Assembly: GCA_000980495.1 (NCBI GenBank)
Contig: LARN01000005.1
Span: 1-61,046 of the forward strand
Length of the DNA stretch: 61,046 nucleotides
Reading direction: 5' to 3'
Source: Acinetobacter sp. N54.MGS-139
Lineage (GTDB): Bacteria > Pseudomonadota > Gammaproteobacteria > Burkholderiales > Burkholderiaceae_F
Shown: positions 34,603 to 44,448 of the stretch, piece by piece
Position numbering within the stretch: position 1 is the first letter of the stretch
Layout: each line of letters starts with the position of its first letter
Position numbers and translations under genes: made by a program
Notes under the pieces: model-generated
Told to the model about the DNA's origin: nothing
The model's database searches: none
What the model saw: the letters and a program-made list of their open reading frames with translations, nothing else

Positions 34603-35418
34603 ATGGCTGAAGTACTCAAGCACCATAAAGCGCGCAAACGTTTCGGACAGAACTTTCTGAACGACGATTTCTGGATCAACAAAATTGCCGAAGCCGTCGA
34701 TCCGAAGGAAGGTCAGAAGATCATCGAAATCGGGCCGGGACAGGCCGCCCTGACGAAAGAATTAATTGCCGGCGCCAAGCACATCTATTGCGTTGAAATT
34801 GATAGAGACCTTGCCGCTTGGCTGCGGACCAAATTCACGTCCGAACAATTAACCGTTCTTGAGGCTGACGCCTTGAAGTTCGACTGGAGAGACTTCGCCG
34901 CGGAAGAAAAGATCCGCGTGGTCGGCAATCTGCCCTACAACATTTCTTCTCCGCTCCTCTTTAAGCTCTCCGAAATCAGCGACCGCGTCGTAGATCAGCA
35001 TTTTATGCTTCAGAAGGAAGTGGTCGACAGAATGGTCGCCGCCCCGGGAACGAAAGCCTACGGCCGGCTTTCTGTCATGCTTCAAAGAAAGTACCGCATG
35101 ATCAAGCTCTTTGATGTTCCGCCCGAGGCATTTACGCCGGCGCCGAAGGTCATGTCTTCCGTTGTCCGCATGGTCCCGATCCAAAATCCGGCAGAGGTTG
35201 ATGAAGAAACCTTCCATCAGGTTGTCGCGGCATCTTTCGCTATGCGCCGCAAAACCTTAAAGAACAATCTTTCTAAATGGATTTCTGCCGAAATGATGGA
35301 GGAAGCAGGAATCAAACCGGAGCAGCGCGCCGAAAGCGTGCCTCTGGAAAACTTCATTCGCCTGGCTCGCTTGGTTCATGCGGCGGGCATTTCGATTGTA
35401 CTTCCCGGTCAGGTTTAG
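34603..35418 (+). CDS. rsmA: 16S rRNA dimethyladenosine transferase
   Basis: A 271-residue methyltransferase (KsgA) that dimethylates A1518 and A1519 of 16S rRNA late in 30S assembly. Seen: KRFGQNFLND, the SAM-binding loop IIEIGPGQAALT, catalytic VVGNLPYNISSPL, and the C-terminal helical domain with SFAMRRKTLKNNL. The family length is about 270. It lies behind surA, as in many proteobacteria. Here no pdxA or apaG/apaH follows; the next gene is on the opposite strand only six bases away. Confidence 0.96.
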   Translation: MAEVLKHHKARKRFGQNFLNDDFWINKIAEAVDPKEGQKIIEIGPGQAALTKELIAGAKHIYCVEIDRDLAAWLRTKFTSEQLTVLEADALKFDWRDFAAEEKIRVVGNLPYNISSPLLFKLSEISDRVVDQHFMLQKEVVDRMVAAPGTKAYGRLSVMLQRKYRMIKLFDVPPEAFTPAPKVMSSVVRMVPIQNPAEVDEETFHQVVAASFAMRRKTLKNNLSKWISAEMMEEAGIKPEQRAESVPLENFIRLARLVHAAGISIVLPGQV

Positions 35419-35423
35419 CCTGA

Positions 35424-36695
35424 CTAAAGAAATCCAAGCGTCCTTGAATGCAGGATTGTCCTAGCCCGCTTGTAACCTGGACAATGCACTTCAACGAGCT
35501 GCCAAAAGCGTGGGGAATGGTTCATCTCTGTTAGATGGGCCGCCTCATGCGTATAAAGATAATCCCGCTCGGACTTCGTAACAAACACCGTGTTCCAATG
35601 AATGCGGACATGACCGCGGCTGCTGCAGCTTCCCCAGCGCGTTTTAGCTGACGTAAGAAAGAACTTTCGATAGGGATATCTAAAAGGTCCCATCTGTGCG
35701 AGCTTCAGTTCAAACTCTTCCTGCAGAGCCGTAAGGGCCCACTTTTTGATCGTTTTAACGAGAACTTCGAGAAACTGCTCTCGACTGATGTTCGCGTCCT
35801 TTATCCACAGCACAACTTCATCGTCGAAGACACCGGACTCTTTGCGTACGCTCGACACCCGTACCTTTCTTTTGACGTCCAGCAAGACGATTTCATGTTC
35901 GGAAAACAGTTTTTCAAAAAAGGCCCGATTGGTATCTTCCTTCCCTAAGCTTTTCTGCCGTTTCTTCTGAATCCACGCCTGCTGCGAAAGAACCCAGCCC
36001 ATCACTTTTTCCCGAGAGCTGCTTGTCGGATACTTCACCAGCAGCTGCTCTGAGTTGGGCATAGAAATTGAAATGCTCTTGCGTTTCCCGGGCTGCCAAA
36101 TAATTTGGACTTCTGCACCGTCTGCAAGCCGAATGCTGTTCGCTGCTTCGGCCGAAGTGGGCTCTTTTTCCACAGTCGGAGCACCGCGGCGCATCTTCTC
36201 CAAAAATTGAATAATTTTCGCTGCTGATTTCTGAAGCTCAAGTTCCACTTCGAAGTCCGTGAGCTTCGTCGGGCAGCGAACCACCAAAAGACCACCTTCA
36301 TAGGCGATTTGAGTATTCTTTCTGCGGCTGCTGCGGACAATGCGGTATCGGACGGAATAACGTCCTTCTAAAGCCGAATGATGGACAAATTCGGAATCCT
36401 GCTTCGTCAAACGTGAAGAGACTTCCGGATAAGCTAAGGATGCCGCCTCAAAAAATTTAAAGTACGGCAGAAATTTCTTTTTTTGAAATTTCAGCGCCCA
36501 CTTAATTTGGAGCGCCGAAGGATAGCCTTTGGTGATATAGATGACGCCCTCCGGTCCGGCGGTAATTTGTTCTTCTTGTCCTCCAAGCCGAATATGCACG
36601 CGCCGAACCTTGTCGGAATAGACGATTTCAGCCTCTGACGGAGATCCATCTAAATAAAAACCGGTGATCTTTGGAAAAATACGATCTAAAACCAT
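35424..36695 (-). CDS. YgjP-like zinc metalloprotein with three N-terminal modules
   Basis: A 423-residue protein of the YgjP/DUF45 (WLM-like) family. The C-terminal catalytic part is canonical: TRWGSCSSRGHVRIHWN, HEAAH at 383-387 and the third ligand in NHSPRFW. Normal members are about 230-250 residues and carry one N-terminal beta module. Here I see three diverged copies: residues 22-76, 113-166 and 194-247. Each has a basic stretch, alternating strands, a Pro or Gly turn (CPT, YPT, KGYPS), then a helix with a Trp or Ile-rich end. The cellular role of the family is poorly known. It follows plsC by eight bases, as in relatives. Confidence 0.82.
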   Translation of the reverse strand: MVLDRIFPKITGFYLDGSPSEAEIVYSDKVRRVHIRLGGQEEQITAGPEGVIYITKGYPSALQIKWALKFQKKKFLPYFKFFEAASLAYPEVSSRLTKQDSEFVHHSALEGRYSVRYRIVRSSRRKNTQIAYEGGLLVVRCPTKLTDFEVELELQKSAAKIIQFLEKMRRGAPTVEKEPTSAEAANSIRLADGAEVQIIWQPGKRKSISISMPNSEQLLVKYPTSSSREKVMGWVLSQQAWIQKKRQKSLGKEDTNRAFFEKLFSEHEIVLLDVKRKVRVSSVRKESGVFDDEVVLWIKDANISREQFLEVLVKTIKKWALTALQEEFELKLAQMGPFRYPYRKFFLTSAKTRWGSCSSRGHVRIHWNTVFVTKSERDYLYTHEAAHLTEMNHSPRFWQLVEVHCPGYKRARTILHSRTLGFL

Positions 36696-36703
36696 TCAGC
36701 TTT

Positions 36704-37441
36704 TTATTTGTAATATTGAGGAGAAATTCGCTTCATCTCGCCTTCAATTTCACTGCGGACTTCTTCATTAAGTTCGTGCGGTGTTTTTCCTTCCGGACTG
36801 ATCGGATCACCGAACACCACTTTAATTGTGCCCGGATACAGCAAAAACGAATGTTTCGGCCAGCATTCGCCGGAATTCAAAGCAATCGGGACGATCGGAG
36901 CATTGGTGGCAATCGCCAAACGAACGCCGCCGGTTTTGTATTTAACGGAAGCGCCGGGAGCGGTGCGTGTACCCTCGGGGAAGAGCACCAAGGCCCAGCC
37001 GTGCGCAAAAAAGTCCGGAACTTCACGCTTCATGCGCTCAAAAGCTGTGCGTCCCTCAGATCTGTCCACACTGAACATTCCGAGCGAAGCCAAACCCCAG
37101 CCGAAGATCGGAAGACGATGGAGTTCGCGCTTATAGATATAGCTCAAACGTCTCGGCACTAAGGCAAAAAACGCAAGCGTTTCCCAACCCGACTGATGCT
37201 TTGACAGCAAAATGACCGGACCCGACGCCGGCACATTATCCATGCCGGTAATCTCATAGCGGACACCGCAGATCGTACGCATTAAACCGACAACGGCCCG
37301 GCACCATTTTTTAACGATGGCATAACGACCTTCTTTCGATGTAAACGGGATACATACGAAAAGAACAATGCCGTAGCAGATGATAGTGATACAAAAAAGG
37401 AACCAAAAAATCAGGGCACGAAGCCAGAGCATAAGTTTCAT
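36704..37441 (-). CDS. plsC: 1-acyl-sn-glycerol-3-phosphate acyltransferase
   Basis: A 245-residue membrane-bound acyltransferase making phosphatidic acid. An N-terminal membrane segment (about 5-30) precedes the catalytic block SKHQSGWETLAF, which has Glu where most families have Asp in H-x4-D; this variant is common in betaproteobacteria as far as I recall. LFPEGTRT is the substrate-phosphate motif. The order glyS-(gmhB)-plsC-ygjP is known from relatives, but gmhB is missing here. A second PlsC-like gene occurs at 55461. Confidence 0.92.
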   Translation of the reverse strand: MKLMLWLRALIFWFLFCITIICYGIVLFVCIPFTSKEGRYAIVKKWCRAVVGLMRTICGVRYEITGMDNVPASGPVILLSKHQSGWETLAFFALVPRRLSYIYKRELHRLPIFGWGLASLGMFSVDRSEGRTAFERMKREVPDFFAHGWALVLFPEGTRTAPGASVKYKTGGVRLAIATNAPIVPIALNSGECWPKHSFLLYPGTIKVVFGDPISPEGKTPHELNEEVRSEIEGEMKRISPQYYK

Positions 37442-37455
37442 AGCTATTGTTCGAA

Positions 37456-37478
37456 AAGGCCGCTCTTTGAGCGGCCTT
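37456..37478 (-). terminator. Terminator behind glyS
   Basis: The ten-base stem AAGGCCGCTC/GAGCGGCCTT with a three-base loop is followed on the minus strand by TTTTCG. It separates the glyQ-glyS unit from plsC. Confidence 0.8.
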
Positions 37479-37490
37479 CTGATCGGAGAG

Positions 37491-39581
37491 TTAAGAAGCT
37501 AAACACGAAAGTTTGGCGACTTGATTCATCGCTTTATGAAGCTCGTTGAGCAGTGTTAAGCGATTTCTTCTCAAGGCCTCGTCTTCGGCGTTCACCATCA
37601 CTTTATCGAAGAACGCATCCACCGGTGCTTTCAGCGGAGCCAGGCTGCGAAGTTCGTCTTCATAGCGGCCGGCCTTATAGTCAGCTTCAAGTTTGGGTTC
37701 CAGCGTACGAATGGCTTCATACAGATCCTTCTCTTCTTTTTCTGTCAGGAGAGCCGGATCAACGGCGTCTGCCAGCGGCAGCGTGTTCTTCTTGAGGATG
37801 TTCTCAATACGTTTGTTAGCAGCTGCCAAAGATTCGGCTTCCGGCAGACTCATAAAGTCATGAACGGCCTTCAGGCGTTTCGGAACGTCCGCGAGGATAG
37901 CGGGTTCGGAACCGATCACGGATTCAACTTCATGAGCTGTAAAGCCTTGGTCCTTCTGCATGACGCGCAGGCGGTCGTGGAAGAACTGTTTGAGTTCTTC
38001 CGTGGCATCTTTAACGCCCGGCACCACAGACTCTTCTTCCGTACCGATAGCAATCAGATTGTCTAAAGAGAGAGGAAGTTCTTTTTCGATCAGCAAGCGA
38101 AGAATGCCGAGTGCGTGTCTGCGCAGAGCGAACGGATCTTTTTCTCCGGTCGGCAGCTGTCCGATGCCGAAGAGGCCGGTTAGTGTCTCGATCTTGTCGG
38201 CCAGCGCAACGGCCAGGCTTTCGGGTGTGGACGGAAGCTCGTCACCGGCATAACGAGGCTGGTAGTGCTCGCGGATAGCAAGCGCGACTTTGTCGTCTTC
38301 CTTATCGTGATGAGCATAGTACTCACCCATAATGCCCTGCAGTTCGGGGAACTCTCCGACCATCAAAGTACGCAGATCGGCTTTTGCCAGCTTAGCTGCG
38401 CGGCGGGCCAGTGCGGGATCGGCACCGATCTGCTCAGCAATGCGGGAGGCGATCTTCTGAACGCGCTCGCTTCTTTCAAGCTGAGTACCGAGCTTGTTGT
38501 GGTAGACCACATGGGCCAAGCCGGGGACGCGGGATTCAAGCGTCTGGAGACGATCTTGATCATAGAAGAATTTCGCATCGGCCAAACGAGCGCGAACAAC
38601 GCGGGCGTTGCCGGAACGAATCGCTTCGCCGCCGTCTTTGGCTTCGATCTGAGAAACCAGCAGGAAGCGGTTCATCAATTTCTTATTCTGATCCTTCAGC
38701 GCAAAGTATTTCTGATTCTGCTGCATCGTCAGAATCAGGCACTCGACGGGGACCGTTAGGAATTCTTCGTCAAAGCCGGATTCGTAAACGACGGGCCATT
38801 CTGTCAAAGCGGTGACTTCATTAACGAGATCATCGGGCATGATGATTTCGGCGTGAAGTTTTTCAGCGGCAGACTTGAGCGCTCCGACCATCTTGTTCTT
38901 TCTCTCTTCGAAAGAAGCGACGATCTTGCCTTCTTTTTCCATCTGCTCGGCATACTTTTCTGCCTCTTTGATGGAAATCGGTTCATGGACGTGGAAACGG
39001 TGTCCCATCGTTTCACGGCCGGCTTTCAAGCCGAACAGTTCAACGGGAACAATTTCCTTGTCAAACAAGGCAACGAGATGCTTAACCGGGCGCACGAATT
39101 CAACGGTCTTGCCGTTTTCGAGCTGATAACTCATCACTTTTGGAATCGGCAGACGGCGCACGGCGTGATCCAGAGCGATCTGCAAGCCGTCTTTCAAAGA
39201 AACACCGGCCTTGGTGCCTTCATATACCAGCTGATCCTGCTTGCCGTCATTGACGACTTTCAGCTCGGAAGGTTCGCACTCGATGCCAAGTGCCTTCATT
39301 TTTTTGCTCAGAGCCGGGGTAGCTTTGCCTTCAGCGTCCAGACCGACTTTTACCGGCACCAGTTTCTGGCGGAAAGGTTTGTCGGGGGCCACTTCGGAGA
39401 CATCCGAAATCAGAGCGGCGATACGGCGAGGAGAACCGTAAGCGGTAACCTGTGCGTTCGGAAGAGCTAAATCCTGCTCTTTAAGGCTGAAAGCCAGTTC
39501 TTTGGCAAATGCCTTGGATAAGTTGTCCAGTGCCTTCGGCGGCAGCTCTTCTGTTTGAATTTCAATCAATAATGAAGCCAT
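37491..39581 (-). CDS. glyS: Glycyl-tRNA synthetase beta subunit
   Basis: The 696-residue beta chain of the alpha2beta2 enzyme, which contributes tRNA recognition. The N-terminus LLIEIQTEELPPKAL, the central PVKHLVALFD and HHDKEDDKVALAIREHYQPR, and the C-terminal anticodon-binding region FFDKVMVNAEDEALRRNRL are all typical. I chose ATG 39581 with GAGG upstream. The frame is open back to 39701, but that would run into glyQ. It begins 13 bases after glyQ, so the subunits are cotranscribed. Confidence 0.97.
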   Translation of the reverse strand: MASLLIEIQTEELPPKALDNLSKAFAKELAFSLKEQDLALPNAQVTAYGSPRRIAALISDVSEVAPDKPFRQKLVPVKVGLDAEGKATPALSKKMKALGIECEPSELKVVNDGKQDQLVYEGTKAGVSLKDGLQIALDHAVRRLPIPKVMSYQLENGKTVEFVRPVKHLVALFDKEIVPVELFGLKAGRETMGHRFHVHEPISIKEAEKYAEQMEKEGKIVASFEERKNKMVGALKSAAEKLHAEIIMPDDLVNEVTALTEWPVVYESGFDEEFLTVPVECLILTMQQNQKYFALKDQNKKLMNRFLLVSQIEAKDGGEAIRSGNARVVRARLADAKFFYDQDRLQTLESRVPGLAHVVYHNKLGTQLERSERVQKIASRIAEQIGADPALARRAAKLAKADLRTLMVGEFPELQGIMGEYYAHHDKEDDKVALAIREHYQPRYAGDELPSTPESLAVALADKIETLTGLFGIGQLPTGEKDPFALRRHALGILRLLIEKELPLSLDNLIAIGTEEESVVPGVKDATEELKQFFHDRLRVMQKDQGFTAHEVESVIGSEPAILADVPKRLKAVHDFMSLPEAESLAAANKRIENILKKNTLPLADAVDPALLTEKEEKDLYEAIRTLEPKLEADYKAGRYEDELRSLAPLKAPVDAFFDKVMVNAEDEALRRNRLTLLNELHKAMNQVAKLSCLAS

Positions 39582-39594
39582 TTTTCTAACCTCT

Positions 39595-40497
39595 TTATTC
39601 TTTTTTCTGGCACATCGGGAAGCCGAGGCGTTCACGAGAGTCGTAGTAACTTTGAGCAACGGCTCGGGAAATTTGACGAATGCGGCCGATGTAAGCGGCA
39701 CGTTCCGTCACACTGATGGCACCGCGTGCGTCGAGGAGGTTAAACGTGTGTCCGGCTTTTAGAACCATTTCATAGGCCGGAAGAGCAAGGTTCAGATCCA
39801 TCAGGCGCTTGGCCTCGCTCTCGAAGTAGTCGAACTGCTTGAGAAGTTTTTCGGGGTCGCTCGCCTCGAAGTTGTAGTGGCTCTGCTCGACTTCGTTCTG
39901 ATGGAAGACGTCTCCGTAAGTGAGAATGTGTTCGCCGGAAGCGTCCTGCCACTTTGTGTAGACGAGATCGAAAACGTTGTCGCAGTTCTGAAGATACATC
40001 GTCAGACGTTCAAGACCGTAAGTGATTTCTCCGGTGATCGGCTTGCATTCCAGACCGCCGATCTGCTGGAAGTATGTAAACTGGGTGACTTCCATACCGT
40101 TCATCCAAACTTCCCAGCCTAAGCCCCAGGCGCCGAGGGTCGGGTTCTCCCAGTTGTCTTCGACAAAACGAATATCATTGACTTCGGTATCAATACCCAG
40201 CGCTCTCAAGGAGCCGAGGTAGCGGTCAACAATGTCGGTCGGAGCCGGTTTAAGAACCACCTGAAACTGGTGATGCTGATGCAAACGATTGGGGTTCTCG
40301 CCATAACGGGCGTCTTTCGGTCTTCTGGACGGCTGCACATACGCAGCTCTCCAAGGTTCAGGGCCTAAGGCTCTGAGAAATGTTGCGGTATGAGAGGTGC
40401 CGGCACCGACTTCAATGTCGATCGGCTGAAGCAAGGCGCAGCCCTGCCCGTTCCAATACTGCTGTAGACGCAGAATAACTTCCTGAAATGTAAGCAT
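39595..40497 (-). CDS. glyQ: Glycyl-tRNA synthetase alpha subunit
   Basis: The 300-residue catalytic alpha chain. It begins [20 protein letters not shown], and [26 protein letters not shown] covers the class II motif 2 region. [30 protein letters not shown] is a family signature. ATG 40497 matches the usual N-terminus; a TTG nine codons earlier is a less likely start. Length agrees with E. coli GlyQ (about 303). It follows lnt by 49 bases. Confidence 0.97.
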   Translation of the reverse strand: MLTFQEVILRLQQYWNGQGCALLQPIDIEVGAGTSHTATFLRALGPEPWRAAYVQPSRRPKDARYGENPNRLHQHHQFQVVLKPAPTDIVDRYLGSLRALGIDTEVNDIRFVEDNWENPTLGAWGLGWEVWMNGMEVTQFTYFQQIGGLECKPITGEITYGLERLTMYLQNCDNVFDLVYTKWQDASGEHILTYGDVFHQNEVEQSHYNFEASDPEKLLKQFDYFESEAKRLMDLNLALPAYEMVLKAGHTFNLLDARGAISVTERAAYIGRIRQISRAVAQSYYDSRERLGFPMCQKKE

Positions 40498-40546
40498 AAT
40501 TTCGAACTTTTTTCTTCTCAGCAATGCTGAATTGAGAATAATCTTT

Positions 40547-42070
40547 TTATTTTAGCGGGAGACGGTGTCTTTTTCTGAACAACAGGGCAAGGATTGCACT
40601 GATAAGCAGCAAAACCATGGCTCCGAGCCAAGGAAGCGCCCCGAACTTAACAAACGGCGTCGGTTCTCCCTGCGCCGCAGCCACTTCAACATCGAGCTTG
40701 CCCGGCTTCATGGCGGGAAGCTCGGCGGCGACTTCTCCTTTGCTTGTGACATAAGCCGTCATGCCGGTGTTGGTTGCGCGGATGACCGGTCGAGCAAATT
40801 CCACCGCACGCATCCTTGAAATATTGAGATGCTGAGGCAGCGCATGAGTATCTCCGAACCAGCCGAGGTTGGAGAGATTCACCAGAAGATTCGGAGCCTT
40901 ACCGCCCTGCCACCACTCTCTGATTTCCGATGCAAAGAGATCTTCGTAACAAAGAAGCGGTGCGGCGGACACGCCGTCAATCTCGAAAGTTTTTTGGTCA
41001 GCCGACCCCTGCAGCAAGTCTCCCATTGGGATCTGCAGCATGTCGATAAACCACCTGAATCCGGCAGGAACGTACTCTCCGAAAGGAACCAAGTGCTTTT
41101 TGGTGTAAGACTGGACGATCTTTTCATGCTCGACCAACACGGCCGTGTTGCGGTAACCGTCTTCTCCGCGCAGAAAGCCGCCGAACATCAAAGCAGCCTT
41201 TCCATCAGTAACGTGCGTAAATTTCTTCGAGATTTCCGGCTTCAGCTGTTGGAGCGGAATCGGGAAAATGGTTTCCGGAAGAACGATAAGGCCGTTCTCC
41301 GGTGCCGGTTTTTCATTCATCAGTCGAACGTAACGCTCGAAACTTGTGAGACTGCCCATCGGAGAAAATTTTTCGTCCTGAGCGATCCCGCCCTGAACCA
41401 AGCGAACGGAAAGCGTTTTGTACGGTTCGCTCCAGCGAATATCGGCCAGCGCAAACGCAAGAGAAAAGACAACCAGAAGTCCGGCACTAGCAAGTGCAAT
41501 GCCTTTGAGATTTTTGCGCTCCAGGAGGAGGAACGCCGCACAGCCGGAAATAAATGCCGCTAGAAAATTAATCCCCTCGGCACCGCAGATCGGAGCGAAC
41601 GCCAAGAGGGCACCGTCAACATGGGCATAGGACACCGCACTCCAGGGAAAACCTGAAAAAAGCACGCCTCTGAGCCATTCTGTCAGTCCCCACGCAGCCG
41701 GCGCTATAACTAAAAGCATGCGCCCGGCGCTTGAGCCGCGTTTCACAGACCAAGCGCAGAGTGCGCCGACAGCCGCGGGATAAAGAGCCAGGTAGCAAGA
41801 AAAAATGAAGACAACGAAGGCGGCAAAAACTGCCGGCTGGTGGCCGTAGTCATGAACAGAGACATAGAGCCACGCAAGAGAAGAGGCAAACCAGCCGATG
41901 CCGAAGAAAAGGCCGGCCAGGAAACCGGCTTTAACGGTGCGGAGACCCGCGAAAATAAAAAACAGGACGGCTAACGCCGCAAGCTGCAGCCACTGGTTGG
42001 CCGGCGCCAGAGAAAAGCCCTGCGCGATGCCTGCAAAAAGGGCGATTAGGAACGGAGGGAACTTCTTCAC
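40547..42070 (-). CDS. lnt: Apolipoprotein N-acyltransferase
   Basis: A 507-residue inner-membrane enzyme that adds the third acyl chain to lipoproteins such as Pal. Several membrane segments (about 1-195) precede a periplasmic nitrilase-like domain. The catalytic triad residues can be placed: Glu in [11 protein letters not shown], Lys in [14 protein letters not shown] and Cys in [16 protein letters not shown] last membrane segment closes the protein ([17 protein letters not shown]). It follows corC by 14 bases, the standard proteobacterial order. Confidence 0.96.
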   Translation of the reverse strand: MKKFPPFLIALFAGIAQGFSLAPANQWLQLAALAVLFFIFAGLRTVKAGFLAGLFFGIGWFASSLAWLYVSVHDYGHQPAVFAAFVVFIFSCYLALYPAAVGALCAWSVKRGSSAGRMLLVIAPAAWGLTEWLRGVLFSGFPWSAVSYAHVDGALLAFAPICGAEGINFLAAFISGCAAFLLLERKNLKGIALASAGLLVVFSLAFALADIRWSEPYKTLSVRLVQGGIAQDEKFSPMGSLTSFERYVRLMNEKPAPENGLIVLPETIFPIPLQQLKPEISKKFTHVTDGKAALMFGGFLRGEDGYRNTAVLVEHEKIVQSYTKKHLVPFGEYVPAGFRWFIDMLQIPMGDLLQGSADQKTFEIDGVSAAPLLCYEDLFASEIREWWQGGKAPNLLVNLSNLGWFGDTHALPQHLNISRMRAVEFARPVIRATNTGMTAYVTSKGEVAAELPAMKPGKLDVEVAAAQGEPTPFVKFGALPWLGAMVLLLISAILALLFRKRHRLPLK

Positions 42071-42084
42071 GTTGTTGAGAGGTT

Positions 42085-42957
42085 TTAGGCTTTCGCCGGT
42101 TGCTGTTCGGTCAGCTCCGGTTCCAGCTTCTCAACCGTGAGCATTTTGACCTGACGAGCCAGCGCTTTGGTCACAACAAAACGGAAACCCTGCAATACAA
42201 CAGACTCTCCGACCTGCGGAACATGCTCCAGTTCATCGCTAACCAGGCCGCCTACGCTTTCAAACCGATCGTCTGAGAAATGCGTACCGAACACTCGGTT
42301 AAATTCGTTGATATGGGTGCTTGCCTTGACGCGCCAGCGAGAGCCGCCGATCGCTACGATATCGGAAGCATCGTTGACAACGTCATACTCATCGTCAATC
42401 TCTCCGACGATCTCCTCCAAGACGTCTTCGATGGTGATCAGACCCGAGACAGAGCCGAACTCGTCGACCACTAATGCCATGTGATTGCGTTTGAGTCGGA
42501 ACTCTTTGAGAAGTACGTCAGCCGGCTTACTTTCCGGCACGAATACGGCTTGCCTCAAGTGCTGACGGATTTCGTATTCGGGATTAATAAATAAGCGCAG
42601 GAGATCTTTTGCCAGAAGGATTCCGAGGACGTTGTCCTTATCTCCGTCAATGACAGGAAAACGAGAGTGCCCGGCTGCGATGACTTGTTTGATCCAATCC
42701 TGAGAGTTCTCAGAAATATCAATCACAATCATCTGTGTCCGAGGAACCATCAAATCCTCTGCACGCAGGCTATTGACGCGCATGACACCTTCGATCATGT
42801 GCATGCCGTCGTCTGTCAGAAGCTTTCTGTCGTGTGCAATGTGAAGATCATCAAGGAGTTCTTTTTGAGTCTCAGGTGCGTCATCATGAAAAAATCGATC
42901 CGAGAGCTTCTCAAAAAAATTCTTCTCTTTGGGTTCGTCAGTCTTGTTGTCCGCCAT
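42085..42957 (-). CDS. corC: CorC/YbeX-type CBS-domain protein
   Basis: A 290-residue soluble protein with two CBS domains (about 70-125 and 135-190; MVPRTQMIVIDI, GHSRFPVIDGDKDNVLGILLAKDLLRL) and a C-terminal CorC_HlyC domain (from about 205). It was linked to magnesium/cobalt efflux in enteric bacteria, and YbeX has been tied to ribosome metabolism. The place between ybeY and lnt is conserved. It has no membrane segment, unlike the longer CorB type. Confidence 0.94.
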   Translation of the reverse strand: MADNKTDEPKEKNFFEKLSDRFFHDDAPETQKELLDDLHIAHDRKLLTDDGMHMIEGVMRVNSLRAEDLMVPRTQMIVIDISENSQDWIKQVIAAGHSRFPVIDGDKDNVLGILLAKDLLRLFINPEYEIRQHLRQAVFVPESKPADVLLKEFRLKRNHMALVVDEFGSVSGLITIEDVLEEIVGEIDDEYDVVNDASDIVAIGGSRWRVKASTHINEFNRVFGTHFSDDRFESVGGLVSDELEHVPQVGESVVLQGFRFVVTKALARQVKMLTVEKLEPELTEQQPAKA

Positions 42958-42989
42958 TTCTAAGTACAGATTTCTCTAAGTTGATTGAC

Positions 42990-43460
42990 CTAAGCCAACG
43001 GCTGAGGAGTGTAGTTTCGATCAGGATACGGAACATCAAAGCCCAGATCAACTAAAACATCGGTTTCCCTCTGTTCCATAACCTCGGCTTCTTCGTCGTC
43101 CATGTGGTCATAGCCCTGCGCATGCAGCGTCCCGTGGACGAGAAGGTGGGCCATGTGCTCTTCCAAAGTTTTGTTTTGGTCCTTGGATTCTTTTTCAAGC
43201 ACGGGCACACAGATCACCAGGTCGGCCTCCACAACAGGCTCAACCTGATAGTCAAATGTCAAAACGTTGGTGGCGTAATCCTTACCCCGATATGTTTTAT
43301 TGAGCTCCCAGCCCTCTTCTTCCTCAACGAAACGAACCGTAATTTGGGCATCGTTTTCCAAGGCTCGGCTGATCCAGCGCTGAATTTTCCCTCTGGACGG
43401 AAGCTGAGGAAAATGTGCAAGATTTTGGACGGAAAGGCTCAATACATGGGGTTTACGCAT
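42990..43460 (-). CDS. ybeY: Endoribonuclease YbeY
   Basis: A 156-residue zinc enzyme for 16S rRNA 3'-end maturation and ribosome quality control. The metal motif [11 protein letters not shown], with three His, and NVLTFDYQ are clear. ATG 43460 overlaps the end of phoH by eight bases. The frame continues upstream to 43532 inside phoH, but those residues are not conserved. The C-terminus follows the metal site closely, as usual. Confidence 0.95.
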   Translation of the reverse strand: MRKPHVLSLSVQNLAHFPQLPSRGKIQRWISRALENDAQITVRFVEEEEGWELNKTYRGKDYATNVLTFDYQVEPVVEADLVICVPVLEKESKDQNKTLEEHMAHLLVHGTLHAQGYDHMDDEEAEVMEQRETDVLVDLGFDVPYPDRNYTPQPLA

Positions 43461-44448
43461 GTTGGTATTCTCTCTTCTCGGCTTTTTGGTAGGCCTCGAC
43501 AATACGAGCAACAAGAGGATGGCGAACCACATCGGCCGAAGTGAAATAAGTCATAGAGACTCCTCGTACATCCTGAAGAATGTGCGAGGCCTCGATCAGC
43601 CCGCTTCTTTGGCCTCTCGGCAAGTCGATCTGGGAAGCATCTCCCGTAATGACTGCTTTGGAGCCGAAGCCGATACGCGTCAGGAACATTTTCATCTGTT
43701 CCGGAGTTGTATTTTGAGCTTCGTCAAGAATAACAAAAGAAGCGTTCAAAGTACGGCCGCGCATATAAGCCAAAGGCGCAATCTCAATTTTTTGCTTTTC
43801 CAGCAAGCGCTGCGTTTTTTCCGTACCCAGTAAGTCAAACAAAGCGTCGTAGAGCGGACGCAGATAAGGATCGACCTTCTGACTTAGATCTCCGGGAAGG
43901 AAGCCTAATTTTTCGCCGGCTTCAACTGCCGGACGCGTTAATACGATTCTTTCGACTTCGCCTTTTTCAAATGCGCTGACAGCGGCTGCAACGGCTAAGT
44001 AGGTCTTGCCGGTGCCCGCCGGTCCGATACCGAAGGAGACGTCATGGGACAGGATGTTGCGAATATAGGTTCGCTGCATCGGCGTACGTCCCTGAAGTCC
44101 CTTGCGGTTAGTGCGAAGCTCGGGAACCGGCTCTTCGGCAGCCAGCTCCTCTGCGGGCGCCTTTTGGCCTACAAGATAGAGCTGGATATCTTCTGCCGTC
44201 AGTTCATCGGTTTTACGCTCTGCAATGGCGGCCAAATCCGTCAAAGCTTGAATGGCCTTGCGGCAGTTTGCCTGTGTTCCCTTAATTCCGAAGGACGCAC
44301 CGCGGCGGGAAATTTCCACGTTCAGGAAATTTTCCAGCTGGGTTAAATTTGAATCCAACGGTCCGACCAAACTAGACAAATCACTGTTATTGATTTGAAG
44401 ATCTAAGCTTAAAGAGGTCTGATCGGATTTCGTTTTAGCTTCAGTCAT
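43453..44448 (-). CDS. ybeZ: PhoH-like ATPase (YbeZ)
   Basis: A 331-residue protein: a short N-terminal KH-like region (about 30-85) and a PhoH ATPase domain. The P-loop [13 protein letters not shown] and Walker B-like [15 protein letters not shown] are clear, followed by the arginine-finger region [12 protein letters not shown]. YbeZ works with YbeY and is thought to act on RNA. It begins directly after the miaB stop (TAA followed by ATG), consistent with one operon. Confidence 0.95.
   Translation of the reverse strand: MTEAKTKSDQTSLSLDLQINNSDLSSLVGPLDSNLTQLENFLNVEISRRGASFGIKGTQANCRKAIQALTDLAAIAERKTDELTAEDIQLYLVGQKAPAEELAAEEPVPELRTNRKGLQGRTPMQRTYIRNILSHDVSFGIGPAGTGKTYLAVAAAVSAFEKGEVERIVLTRPAVEAGEKLGFLPGDLSQKVDPYLRPLYDALFDLLGTEKTQRLLEKQKIEIAPLAYMRGRTLNASFVILDEAQNTTPEQMKMFLTRIGFGSKAVITGDASQIDLPRGQRSGLIEASHILQDVRGVSMTYFTSADVVRHPLVARIVEAYQKAEKREYQHA

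Noticed and set aside
39582..39701. N-terminal extension of glyS into glyQ
   Set aside because: The conserved GlyS start MASLLIEIQTEELPP at 39581 has its own ribosome site.
43461..43532. N-terminal extension of ybeY
   Set aside because: It lies within phoH and reads as a non-conserved hydrophobic stretch; no ribosome site at that start.
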